13,170 nucleotides of DNA from Methanosarcina sp. (GTDB lineage: Archaea > Halobacteriota > Methanosarcinia > Methanosarcinales > Methanosarcinaceae), in contig DUIO01000320.1 in assembly GCA_013330315.1 (NCBI GenBank), forward strand, positions 8,126-21,295. Direction: 5' to 3'. Below, one piece after another: positions 1-6,431 of the stretch. A model generated the notes under the pieces. It was not told the origin of the DNA. It ran no database searches and saw only the letters and a program-made list of their open reading frames with translations. The position numbers and the translations under genes were made by a program. Numbering within the stretch: the stretch's first letter is position 1; each line of letters begins with the position of its first letter.

Positions 1-177
1 TTCAAAAAAGCTGATGAAATCTGTATCAATCCTCAACATTACAAAAATCTCAATTATCCTTTAAATAGATATAAGCGGGTACATATTGATTCTAACTTTG
101 TACTATGTTTTTCTATTGACGAAAAAGAGCAAACTGTGACATTGGTGAAATTAGTCCATCACAAAGATGCTTATTAA
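1..177 (+). CDS. RelE/StbE-type toxin, C-terminal part (5' end outside window)
   Basis: Frame 1 is open from the left edge to a TAA at 175-177 and gives 58 residues. The sequence fits the C-terminal half of RelE-family mRNA interferase toxins. It has a short NPQHYKNL segment, then KRVHID, a beta strand VLCFSIDEKEQTVTLV with the usual acidic turn, and the family-typical ending LVHHKDAY. RelE toxins cleave mRNA at the ribosome and are normally paired with a small antitoxin gene just upstream. That partner would lie outside the window, so I cannot say whether the pair is intact. No antitoxin follows downstream: the next gene is convergent. The call rests on the motif pattern and is a family-level recognition only; other RelE/ParE-superfamily members such as YafQ or HigB are possible. 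Confidence 0.7.
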   Translation, partial: FKKADEICINPQHYKNLNYPLNRYKRVHIDSNFVLCFSIDEKEQTVTLVKLVHHKDAY

Positions 178-197
178 TCAAAGTGTTCGAATATGAA

Positions 198-274
198 ACG
201 CTTGTTTATTCTTATTTTTATCTAACTTTCCGATTTGAATTTCATTTTAGCATAATTTTAGATTTAACAAGCGT
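198..274. repeat. 9-bp inverted repeat, arms 59 bases apart
   Basis: ACGCTTGTT at 198-206 is the exact reverse complement of AACAAGCGT at 266-274. It starts 20 bases after the stop of the RelE-like gene. The AT-rich loop holds T-runs. It could be a terminator structure, an operator pair or the edge of a degraded mobile element; nothing in the sequence decides between these. Confidence 0.5.
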
Positions 275-286
275 CGATATAGTTCA

Positions 287-343
287 CAATTCCTAAAAAA
301 ATTCATACAAAATTGGGTTCCATAAAGGGAAGTATAGGAATTG
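287..343. repeat. 9-bp inverted repeat with nested short stem
   Basis: CAATTCCTA at 287-295 pairs perfectly with TAGGAATTG at 335-343. Inside the 39-base loop, TTCC at 318-321 can pair with GGAA at 328-331. It directly follows the previous inverted repeat in the spacer between two convergent genes. A cruciform or RNA hairpin is possible; the function is unknown. Confidence 0.5.
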
Positions 344-436
344 AAATCAGCATAAAGGTGGGCATAGACGCAGTAACTCCAATGTCAGCGATTCGGAAAA
401 TGTTTTTGCGACAGTAATATACTATTCGGTTTAATC

Positions 437-814
437 TTAATCTGCCTTATCAGTTTTACTCTTACTGATCTCACCTCTTATCTCTGCTAACTTACCGCGG
501 ACATAACTATATTCGCTCTTTAAGTTCTCGATGTCCGTAGGTACGGTTTCCGTCCTTGATTCTAAAAGTTTTTTCATTTGCTCATTTTCGATTTCATCGG
601 ATAATTTGCAACTAAGATCTGCTTTGACACTTTCCACTTCTTCCATATATTCGTTGAATTTATTGACATAATTTTCCATCTTTAATTCTCTTGCCACGGC
701 TTGCAGGCTCTCCAATTCATCTATCAGAGCATTTGCAGTATTATCCAGATTGTTCATTTTCTTTTCTAACCGGGTTAGTCTGGACAGTACATCCTGTTCG
801 GTTAATTCAGGCAA
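437..814 (-). CDS. Small coiled-coil protein, function unknown
   Basis: A 125-residue, highly charged protein with no membrane segment and no signal peptide. I do not recognise a family. Almost the whole length is predicted by eye to be helical with heptad-like spacing of Leu, Ile and Val: residues about 5-70 contain LSRLTRLEKKMNNLD and LIDELESLQAVARELK, and a second helical stretch covers about 90-120. A Pro near residue 92 may mark a turn between two helices. The reading begins at TTG (814). An AGGGGG ribosome binding site lies six bases upstream, and the nearby ATG (819) is in another frame that stops after five codons, so TTG is the best start. It stands alone on the minus strand, 195 bases downstream of the nuclease-like gene, with a possible promoter of its own at 858-865. 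It may be a structural or partner-binding protein; no function is claimed. Confidence 0.7.
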   Translation of the reverse strand: MPELTEQDVLSRLTRLEKKMNNLDNTANALIDELESLQAVARELKMENYVNKFNEYMEEVESVKADLSCKLSDEIENEQMKKLLESRTETVPTDIENLKSEYSYVRGKLAEIRGEISKSKTDKAD

Positions 815-857
815 TTCATTCCCCCTTAGATTGTTAATACATCCAGAGATGAGCTGG

Positions 858-865
858 CATATAAG
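858..865 (-). promoter_or_regulatory. Candidate TATA box of the coiled-coil gene
   Basis: On the minus strand the bases read CTTATATG, about 45 bases upstream of the TTG start at 814. This places a start of transcription near 835 and a leader of about 20 bases. A 16-base-period direct repeat lies immediately upstream of it. By eye only. Confidence 0.4.
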
Positions 866-893
866 TCAAATAATTTCCAGATCAAATAATTCC
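866..893. repeat. Direct repeat upstream of TATA box
   Basis: TCAAATAATTTCC (866-878) is followed by TCAAATAATTCC (882-893), offset 16 bases. The pair abuts the candidate TATA box of the coiled-coil gene on its upstream side, where archaeal activators or BRE-proximal factors bind. Two perfect palindromes lie further upstream: AAAAATCGATTTTT at 908-921 and AAGAGCTCTT at 936-945. Confidence 0.45.
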
Positions 894-983
894 GGAATGT
901 TACAGTTAAAAATCGATTTTTATGCTTCTTACCAGAAGAGCTCTTTATGAATATTGAATTTCCAGGTATTTAATTTAAGGAGA

Positions 984-999
984 AATAAAAAATAAAAAA
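984..999 (-). terminator. Oligo-T terminator after the nuclease-like gene
   Basis: On the minus strand, two runs of six T (with one interrupting A) and a shorter run begin about 10 bases after the TGA at 1010-1012. Archaeal RNA polymerase stops at such T-tracts without needing a hairpin. Confidence 0.5.
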
Positions 1000-1009
1000 G
1001 GAGTAGAGG

Positions 1010-1507
1010 TCATTTTAAGAAGCCATTTTTCCACAAAAAGTTCTTCTTTGGGCTCCGTTCGAACTTCTCGCAGAGTTCCGGAGAAAGCGCAGGATATTTT
1101 GCTCCTTCGAGGGGTATACAGAACATTCTCTTTGGCTTTCTCGCTTTTCCACCGAGCCCTATAACCACAAAAAAAGGGATAAGGTTATCGTTTGCAAAGG
1201 TCCTGTAACGACCAAGTTGTTTGGGGCTTGACCACTGAAGTTTACCTTTAAAAAGCTTTGACCTGAATTTGCATTCTACGCAGAAAATTTCATTGGTGCG
1301 CCTGTGCCGGAGGACAAGGTCCGGGCCGCAATCGGATTCTACGAATCTGGAGTGTTTTCGTGCCATGTCCGTAGTCCACTGAACAATAGAAAAGTTCTTT
1401 TCATTAAAGAGGTCTACCACATACCTTTCAAAATCATCTCCTTTTTGCTCGGACTCTTTTTCAAAAATAATACTCAGGATTTTCCTTAGCTTTCTGAACA
1501 GACCCAT
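1010..1507 (-). CDS. PD-(D/E)XK nuclease-like protein
   Basis: A 165-residue protein with the core of a restriction-endonuclease-like fold. An N-terminal helix carries the acidic position (GDDFERYVVDLF, E27). A GPD motif follows (D63), then a beta strand ending in the V-E-C-K signature (E78, K80). A C-terminal strand PFFVVIGLGG follows at about 111-120. D63, E78 and K80 would bind the metal and activate water for cleavage of a phosphodiester bond. Family members include Holliday-junction resolvase-like and type IV/Mrr-like nucleases; the target here is unknown. I chose ATG at 1507 over the longer reading from 1618. The only good TATA box (1556-1565) lies between the two, a GGTG ribosome binding site precedes 1507, and the extra 37 residues look like translated promoter. 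There is no methyltransferase next to it, so it is not an obvious restriction system. Confidence 0.7.
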   Translation of the reverse strand: MGLFRKLRKILSIIFEKESEQKGDDFERYVVDLFNEKNFSIVQWTTDMARKHSRFVESDCGPDLVLRHRRTNEIFCVECKFRSKLFKGKLQWSSPKQLGRYRTFANDNLIPFFVVIGLGGKARKPKRMFCIPLEGAKYPALSPELCEKFERSPKKNFLWKNGFLK

Positions 1508-1555
1508 AGTTACACCACTATTGTTTTTTGAGAAAATAATGGGATATTTTAACAT

Positions 1556-1565
1556 ATTTATAAAT
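1556..1565 (-). promoter_or_regulatory. TATA box of the nuclease-like gene
   Basis: ATTTATAAAT, a near-ideal archaeal TATA box, lies about 50 bases upstream of ATG 1507. It predicts a transcript start near 1530 and a leader of about 23 bases. Inverted arms ACCACTA (1514-1520) and TAGTGGT (1567-1573) flank it, the first close to the ribosome binding site. Confidence 0.55.
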
Positions 1566-1634
1566 GTAGTGGTATGAAATCTAAAAAAAATAGAAACTGT
1601 AGAATAAGGAAGAGGCATATTATCAAAAAGGTTT

Positions 1635-1753
1635 GTATTGATCAGAAAGAGTTGTATTGATAGAAAGGGCTGTGTTGATTAAAAAGAGTTGTATTGATAG
1701 AAATGGCTGTGTTGATTAAAAAAATCTATGTTAATTGGAAGGACTGTACTAAC
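1635..1753. repeat. Degenerate tandem repeat, 37-bp unit of two half-units (19+18)
   Basis: The anchor GTATTGAT or a variant recurs at 1635, 1654, 1672, 1691, 1709, 1728 and 1746, so steps alternate 19, 18, 19, 18, 19, 18. The two central 37-base units (1651-1687 and 1688-1724) are almost identical; copies decay to the right (ATGTTAAT, then GTACTAAC). Thirty-seven is not a multiple of three, so this is not a coding repeat. Confidence 0.75.
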
Positions 1754-1771
1754 CAGGGAGATGTCAGGGAG

Positions 1772-1826
1772 ATATCAGGAAAAATATAAGGAAAATATAA
1801 GGAAGATATAAGGAGAAGATACAAGG
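1772..1826. repeat. Purine-rich 11-13-bp tandem repeat
   Basis: ATATAAGG occurs at 1784, 1795 and 1806 with an exact 11-base period. It is preceded by ATATCAGG (1772) and followed by ATACAAGG (1819). The copies are linked by GAA or AGA. It follows directly on the 18/19-base repeat. Confidence 0.7.
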
Positions 1827-2021
1827 AAGAAATTACAAAATTCAATAAAGGGTATTTTTCTTTTTATTCTCCATTTCCACGGTTTTCTTAAGGTTCAAGC
1901 AAAATTTCTGTATTATGGCTTTCCTATTCTTTCATATAAATTTAAAGAATTTAAAAAATAATTTTTTTGGATTTTCGGAAAACCTTAATTTAAAAAAAGG
2001 AATATACTATATTGGGAGAAA

Positions 2022-2028
2022 TATAAAA
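2022..2028 (+). promoter_or_regulatory. Candidate TATA box of the PHP gene
   Basis: TATAAAA lies about 50 bases upstream of the ATG at 2078. A second candidate, in the stretch AATATACTATATT, lies at 2001-2013. The choice between them is a guess. Confidence 0.35.
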
Positions 2029-2077
2029 CTGAATTAAAATAATCAGATAAGAATAAAGATCTCAGGATTCTACGCCT

Positions 2078-3082
2078 ATGGGGGGAAGGCACAGGAATTA
2101 CCAGGAAAAGCTGATAGCACCGGAACAGGCAGCTGAGCTTATGGAGGAAGGCTGGAAACGGGCGGACCTGCATGTACATACAACCTGTTCTTTTGATGTG
2201 CTTCCGGCAAAAGGTTTGGATCCCAGGAGTCTCTACGAAAAGTCTCTTGAGATGGGTATGGATTTCATAACATTTACAGACCACGATACAATGCAAGCAT
2301 ATGAAATCCTCGGATGGGACCGTGAGAAGCTTGTTCCAGGGGTTGAGATGACAGTATATGACCCTGAAATTGCAGGGCATACGCTACATATTAACGTTTT
2401 CGAGCTTGACAGGGAGGAATTTTCAGAACTGAGGGAAATAGCAACAATAGAACAGAATCTAAGAAGTTATATCGGATACCTTAAGCGCCACAGACTTCCG
2501 TTTGTTTACAATCATCCTTTCTGGTTTGATTTCCATCAGCAACCGAATCCTTCTGTAGTACCAAAACTTGCAAAGCTCTTTCCTGTACTTGAATATAATA
2601 TGCATGAGCTCAAGCAGAAAAACGAACTTACGATAGCTCTTGCAGAAAGGTTTGGGAAAAGCATTGTAGCGACAACGGATACTCATTCAGGAAAGTTGGG
2701 GCAGGTATATACGCTGGCAAAAGGAAACAATTTCAGGGAATATTTCAGGAATATAGAAAAGGGGAGAAATTATATCGTTCCGGAAAACCTCACACGTGAA
2801 CTCTTGATTGAAGAGATGAATACCTGGATAGACCTGATTTTCGAAAAAAGCCAGAAAAACCGGGACATTAAAAATTACCTTACTGGAATAAGGTCCCTGG
2901 ATGCGATGGTAAAGATATCGAGAAGCACTCTTTTGAACTATTCTCCAATACTCAACCGGACAGCCATGAACCTGTTCTACATGGTCTCAAACACAGGGCT
3001 TCCGGCCTCACTCTATATTCATTCGGAGAAAAATTTTGCCAGAGAAATCAAAAAGAAAATTGAGATTAAAAGCCAGAAGTAA
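2078..3082 (+). CDS. PHP-domain metal-dependent phosphoesterase
   Basis: A 334-residue protein. The N-terminal two thirds form a PHP (polymerase and histidinol phosphatase) domain with its metal ligands visible in order: HVH (H32, H34), FTDHD (D68, H69), GVE (E90), a His near 101-104, NHP (H146) and TDTH (D201, H203). Such domains use two or three metals to hydrolyse phosphate esters; relatives act on phosphorylated nucleotides, on histidinol phosphate or on RNA ends. The C-terminal 110 residues are basic and helical and do not resemble a known domain to me. There is no signal peptide, so it should be cytoplasmic. The ATG start lacks a clear ribosome binding site, but an in-frame TAA lies eight codons upstream and the next Met (residue 22) is no better placed. 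It is followed by T-tracts and stands as a single gene. The substrate is unknown. Confidence 0.85.
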   Translation: MGGRHRNYQEKLIAPEQAAELMEEGWKRADLHVHTTCSFDVLPAKGLDPRSLYEKSLEMGMDFITFTDHDTMQAYEILGWDREKLVPGVEMTVYDPEIAGHTLHINVFELDREEFSELREIATIEQNLRSYIGYLKRHRLPFVYNHPFWFDFHQQPNPSVVPKLAKLFPVLEYNMHELKQKNELTIALAERFGKSIVATTDTHSGKLGQVYTLAKGNNFREYFRNIEKGRNYIVPENLTRELLIEEMNTWIDLIFEKSQKNRDIKNYLTGIRSLDAMVKISRSTLLNYSPILNRTAMNLFYMVSNTGLPASLYIHSEKNFAREIKKKIEIKSQK

Positions 3083-3088
3083 AAATTC

Positions 3089-3131
3089 ATTTTCTCTTTT
3101 TTTTAGCTTTTCTTTTTTCATATTTTTTCTT
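3089..3131 (+). terminator. Oligo-T terminator after the PHP gene
   Basis: Starting seven bases after the TAA at 3080-3082, the plus strand is almost wholly pyrimidine with several runs of four to eight T. This is a typical archaeal intrinsic terminator. Confidence 0.65.
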
Positions 3132-3132
3132 C

Positions 3133-3168
3133 TCAAGTTTGATTTTCAAGTTTGAGTCTCAAGTTTGA
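3133..3168. repeat. Three exact copies of TCAAGTTTGA, 13-bp period
   Basis: TCAAGTTTGA occurs at 3133-3142, 3146-3155 and 3159-3168, spaced exactly 13 bases. The core is a near-palindrome. A closely similar perfect palindrome, TCAAATTTGA, occurs at 5371-5380 after the binding-protein gene. It may be a regulator binding array or a decayed minisatellite. Confidence 0.7.
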
Positions 3169-3564
3169 TAAAGTCCCAAAGTGAAAAAACACACTATATA
3201 GGAGCTGATTTTCAAATATATGAATAAATGGAAAGGTTTATTTACAAAATTGTTTAGAATTTATAGCATAAAAACTAAATTTTTTGTATGATTTTTAAAT
3301 ATTTAATTACCTAATATTAATAATAAATGCAAATAGACTTGAAGAAAAGGGAGCATTGAGATTAAATTGTTTTTCCAGCTCATATTTTACGTATATACTT
3401 CATGAATTGAGGTTTCCCTTGTTCCTGTTAAGTAGCGGAAATTGGAGAAGAATGAGCAGGATAGAAACCATTTTCAAAGTAACCTGAACTGAAAAAAGAA
3501 AAACTGAACCTTTGGAGCGTTTGCATAATTAAGGAGAAAATTTGAGACAAGAAGAGGTTGCAGG

Positions 3565-5349
3565 ATGAAACAAAGAAGAAATTTCACTAAATCAGGACTA
3601 TACAGAGGGTTAAAGCAGTGGTTGATTTTTACCGTACTCACAATTATTATTTACTCAAGCATATATCCGGCAGGAGCGGCAGGACCTGAGAGTTCCGAAG
3701 AGAAACTTATACCCTCGAACGGTGGAATTTTTGACAGCATTATAACATATATAAAAAGTCTGCTGGGAGAAGACGAAAAAACGCAGGGCTCAGGAATGGT
3801 TTCCGAGGCTGCCACCACAGGGGTTCAACAGTATCCAGATATTGAAAGATTTGTCCTGAAAATTGCAACTCCAAGCATAATAAAATCCTCGTCCTTTTTA
3901 GGAGATTCAAACCTCGGAGTTTTTGCTCATCTTTCAAACCCTCCTCTTATGAAAATGGATTCAGACGGGCATCTTGTCGGACAGCTTGCGAAAAGCTACG
4001 AAGTTTCGGAAAATAACACCTGCTGGACCTTTTACCTGAGAGATGAACTATACTGGAGCGATGGAGAACCTGTGACACCGGAAGATATCAAGTTTTCAAT
4101 CAGCTATTACGGGAAAGAAGTACCCTCAGCCAGATGGATAAATGATACCCTGGAAACTATAGCTGTTTCTGATGCAAATAACTCCGTAACCTTCAAATTT
4201 AACAAACCTTACACCCGCAGTGACCTGGAGTTTGCAACCTATAATATCCTCCCTGCTCATATCTGGGAAACGATTGAAAATCCTGTGGAATACACAAATA
4301 ACGGCCCTTATGTGGGCTGCGGGCCTTACTATCTCAAGCTGATAGACCTTAATGCCGGAAAACTTGTTTTTGAGAAAAACCTTTACTGGAAAGGAAAAGC
4401 TCCGGAATCCGAAACCGTGGAGATCCATTTTTACTCGAGTGTTGATGTTGCCACCCTTGCCCTTAAAAAAGGAGAGGTGGATACTTATTACAAATACGCA
4501 GGTTCTTACCCCTATGCTGGCATTGAGCAGCTTGAAGAAACGGGAAATTTTGATTTTATTGAAAAGACCGATATAGGGCTTATTTTTCTGGCTCTCAATT
4601 TGAAGAAAGCTCCTTTTTCAGATCCGAAATTCAGAGAAGCCCTGTCTTATGCAATAAATTACGAAGAGATAGTACGTCTCGAGACATTGGGATATGGAGA
4701 AGTCCCTAACCGCGGTTTTGTACCGTCTTCCATGGAAAATTTCAAGGAAACAGAAAAACTTGAATACAGCCCCGAAAAAGCCAGGAGAATTCTGGAAAAA
4801 GCAGGATACATAGACAGTAACTGGAACGGAATAATTGAAGGAGAAGACGGGAAAGATATCAAGTTAAAAATCCTTATCCGGCCGGAATATGCCCGTACAG
4901 GAGAGCTTCTTGAAGAATATCTTGGACAGATCGGTCTCGCATCTGACCTGAGGACTGCAGATGCAGACACCTGGATTGCTCTCAAGGATAATTACGAGTA
5001 TGACCTAACAATAACCCGTTCCACTCCCTGGGGCATGCTCATGCACGCAAGCTGGGGAAGCGGTTATTTTGACTCCAGAAGGACAGGCCAGGGAGTTATG
5101 CATAATCTGGATGACCCTGAGTTCCTGCAGCTCTGCGATAATATCCTCGCAACCACGGATCCTGAAGAACTTGAGGGATATGCATACGAAATTCAGGACT
5201 ACTATGCAGAGAACCTGCCTGCAATTCCCCTCTACTGGAGCAGCATTATTACCCCATATAACAGGCACTTTGAGGGCTGGCACACTGATCCTCTATACGG
5301 GATCTATAACCTGGACAACTTTGTAAATGTTAGGAAAATAGAGGCATAA
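3565..5349 (+). CDS. ABC importer, substrate-binding protein (peptide/nickel family 5)
   Basis: A 594-residue extracytoplasmic binding protein of the SBP_bac_5 family, which captures oligopeptides, nickel or similar ligands and delivers them to the two permeases encoded next. Basic residues are followed by a hydrophobic segment at about 19-35 ending in AGAAG, a signal peptide or membrane anchor. No lipobox Cys is present. Residues 40-92 form an unusual low-complexity linker with an amphipathic patch. The conserved domain starts near 93 and contains family hallmarks: PPLMKMDSDG, LAKSYEVSEN, W-x-FYLRD, WSDGEPVTPEDIKFS (165-179) and a C-terminal LPAIPLYWSS. It is longer than the usual 520-540 residues because of the linker. 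ATG 3565 is preceded by GAGG at seven bases. It is first in the operon, 134 bases before the first permease. The ligand cannot be read from the sequence. Confidence 0.9.
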   Translation: MKQRRNFTKSGLYRGLKQWLIFTVLTIIIYSSIYPAGAAGPESSEEKLIPSNGGIFDSIITYIKSLLGEDEKTQGSGMVSEAATTGVQQYPDIERFVLKIATPSIIKSSSFLGDSNLGVFAHLSNPPLMKMDSDGHLVGQLAKSYEVSENNTCWTFYLRDELYWSDGEPVTPEDIKFSISYYGKEVPSARWINDTLETIAVSDANNSVTFKFNKPYTRSDLEFATYNILPAHIWETIENPVEYTNNGPYVGCGPYYLKLIDLNAGKLVFEKNLYWKGKAPESETVEIHFYSSVDVATLALKKGEVDTYYKYAGSYPYAGIEQLEETGNFDFIEKTDIGLIFLALNLKKAPFSDPKFREALSYAINYEEIVRLETLGYGEVPNRGFVPSSMENFKETEKLEYSPEKARRILEKAGYIDSNWNGIIEGEDGKDIKLKILIRPEYARTGELLEEYLGQIGLASDLRTADADTWIALKDNYEYDLTITRSTPWGMLMHASWGSGYFDSRRTGQGVMHNLDDPEFLQLCDNILATTDPEELEGYAYEIQDYYAENLPAIPLYWSSIITPYNRHFEGWHTDPLYGIYNLDNFVNVRKIEA

Positions 5350-5356
5350 AACATAG

Positions 5357-5389
5357 TTTGAGATATAAAATCAAATTTGAGCTATAAAA
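5357..5389. repeat. 19-bp direct repeat in the gap after the binding-protein gene
   Basis: TTTGAGATATAAAA (5357-5370) and TTTGAGCTATAAAA (5376-5389) differ at one position and are offset by 19 bases. Each includes a TATA-like ATAAAA. The first copy runs into the palindrome TCAAATTTGA (5371-5380). The gap is A-rich, not T-rich, so no terminator is evident; an internal promoter for the permease and ATPase genes is possible. Confidence 0.6.
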
Positions 5390-5483
5390 CAAAATATACA
5401 AAAAGTATCCGATAGGTTCAACCAGAAAAGAACAGCAAAAGCATTAAGAAAACATAGTAAAAACAAAATAAAAAATAAGAGCG

Positions 5484-6431
5484 ATGTCAGGAATAGCAAG
5501 AAAAGGAACCAGATACCTTACATCACTGGTACTCATAATTATCATCAATTTTACCCTTCCCAGGCTCATGCCCGGAGACCCGGTAAAAAACCTGATAGGG
5601 GAAGATGTTTATGTGTCCGAAAATGTGATGGAAGAGCTGAGAGCAAAACTCGGGCTCGACAGACCCCTTTACGAGCAGTTTACATCTTTCCTTTCGGACC
5701 TCCTGCACCTTGACCTGGGGTATTCTTACCACCTTCATGCCCCTGTTGCAGAACTCCTTCTGGACAGACTGGGCTGGACCCTACTATTTGTAGGAGTATC
5801 GGCAGCAATCGGAGCCTTCATGGGAAGTCTTCTTGGAGCCCTTGCAGGGTGGAGACCTGAAAAGAAAACAAGCCGTTTTACAGGACTCGCTTTTGTTGTG
5901 CTCTCCTGCACCCCGCCTTATTTCCTTGCTCTCCTTTCCCTCTATCTCTTTTCTTTCAGGCTGGGATTCTTTCCCTCTAAGGGATTTTATGACGCCCCAG
6001 AAATAGGGAGCATTTTGCATCATCTCTTCTTACCTGTCTGTGTAATGTCTGTCTTTTCAGCGTCTAGGAATTTTCTGGTAATGCGCGGAAGTGTAATCCA
6101 GGAAAAGGAACAGCTTTACGCGCTCTATGCCAGGGCAAAGGGCCTGAAGGATATCAGTATACTTTTCAGGCACATAATAAAAAATGCCTCACTCCCGATC
6201 ATTACCCTTCTTGCCCTGGACTTTGGGTTTCTCTTCAGTGGGGCACTGTTTATAGAAATCATCTTCTCCTTAAACGGCATGGGAACCCTCATCTACGGCG
6301 CAATAATAGGAAAGGATTATCCCCTGCTCCAGGGAGCTTTTCTGGTAATCGCCCTCACAGCCTTGATTGCAAACATGCTTGCTGACCTTCTCTATGGTTT
6401 AATCGACCCCAGGGTAAGGAGACCTGCATGA
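5484..6431 (+). CDS. ABC importer permease, DppB/OppB type
   Basis: A 315-residue inner permease subunit of a peptide/nickel importer. It begins with the family pattern of a first membrane helix (about 11-29) followed by PRLMPGDPV, then an extracytoplasmic stretch with LGLDRPLYEQF. Further helices lie near 98-121, 134-158, 178-198, 236-259 and 284-305. The cytoplasmic coupling loop is recognisable as YARAKGLKD (215-223), the EAA-like motif that docks on an ATPase. The end, IDPRVR, is also typical. The ATG at 5484 has only a weak AAGAG ribosome binding site. It overlaps the next permease gene by four bases (ATGA), so translation is probably coupled. It would pair with the DppC-type permease to form the channel. 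Confidence 0.9.
   Translation: MSGIARKGTRYLTSLVLIIIINFTLPRLMPGDPVKNLIGEDVYVSENVMEELRAKLGLDRPLYEQFTSFLSDLLHLDLGYSYHLHAPVAELLLDRLGWTLLFVGVSAAIGAFMGSLLGALAGWRPEKKTSRFTGLAFVVLSCTPPYFLALLSLYLFSFRLGFFPSKGFYDAPEIGSILHHLFLPVCVMSVFSASRNFLVMRGSVIQEKEQLYALYARAKGLKDISILFRHIIKNASLPIITLLALDFGFLFSGALFIEIIFSLNGMGTLIYGAIIGKDYPLLQGAFLVIALTALIANMLADLLYGLIDPRVRRPA

Larger units (their letters stand above)
1508..2077. other. Divergent intergenic region with tandem repeats
   Basis: This stretch separates the nuclease-like gene (minus) from the PHP gene (plus). It holds the nuclease promoter and flanking inverted arms (1514-1573), a degenerate 18/19-base tandem repeat (1635-1753) and an 11-13-base purine-rich repeat (1772-1826). 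An AT-rich promoter zone for the PHP gene follows (about 1920-2030). I see no coding sequence, RNA gene or mobile-element end in it. Confidence 0.6.
3083..3564. other. Intergenic region upstream of the ABC importer operon
   Basis: This stretch has the PHP terminator first, then three exact TCAAGTTTGA copies (3133-3168). Several TATA-like stretches follow (ACTATATAGG at 3192, others between about 3255 and 3320 and near 3390). The ribosome binding site of the binding-protein gene is GAGG at 3554-3557. I cannot tell which TATA is used; if it is an early one, the leader would exceed 200 bases. No coding sequence or RNA gene is recognised here. Confidence 0.5.

Noticed and set aside
178..436. Insertion-sequence remnant near the left edge
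   Set aside because: Inverted repeats are present, but no transposase fragment or target-site duplication could be seen.
750..950. Plus-strand 66-codon frame over the start of the coiled-coil gene
   Set aside because: It mirrors the coiled-coil gene start and its promoter, has no ribosome binding site and shows low-complexity composition.
1508..1618. Extension of the nuclease-like protein to an ATG at 1618
   Set aside because: The segment contains the TATA box at 1556-1565 and the translation looks like random AT-rich DNA; ATG 1507 has a GGTG site.
1635..1826. CRISPR array
   Set aside because: Repeat units are contiguous and degenerate with no unique spacers, and no cas gene is present.
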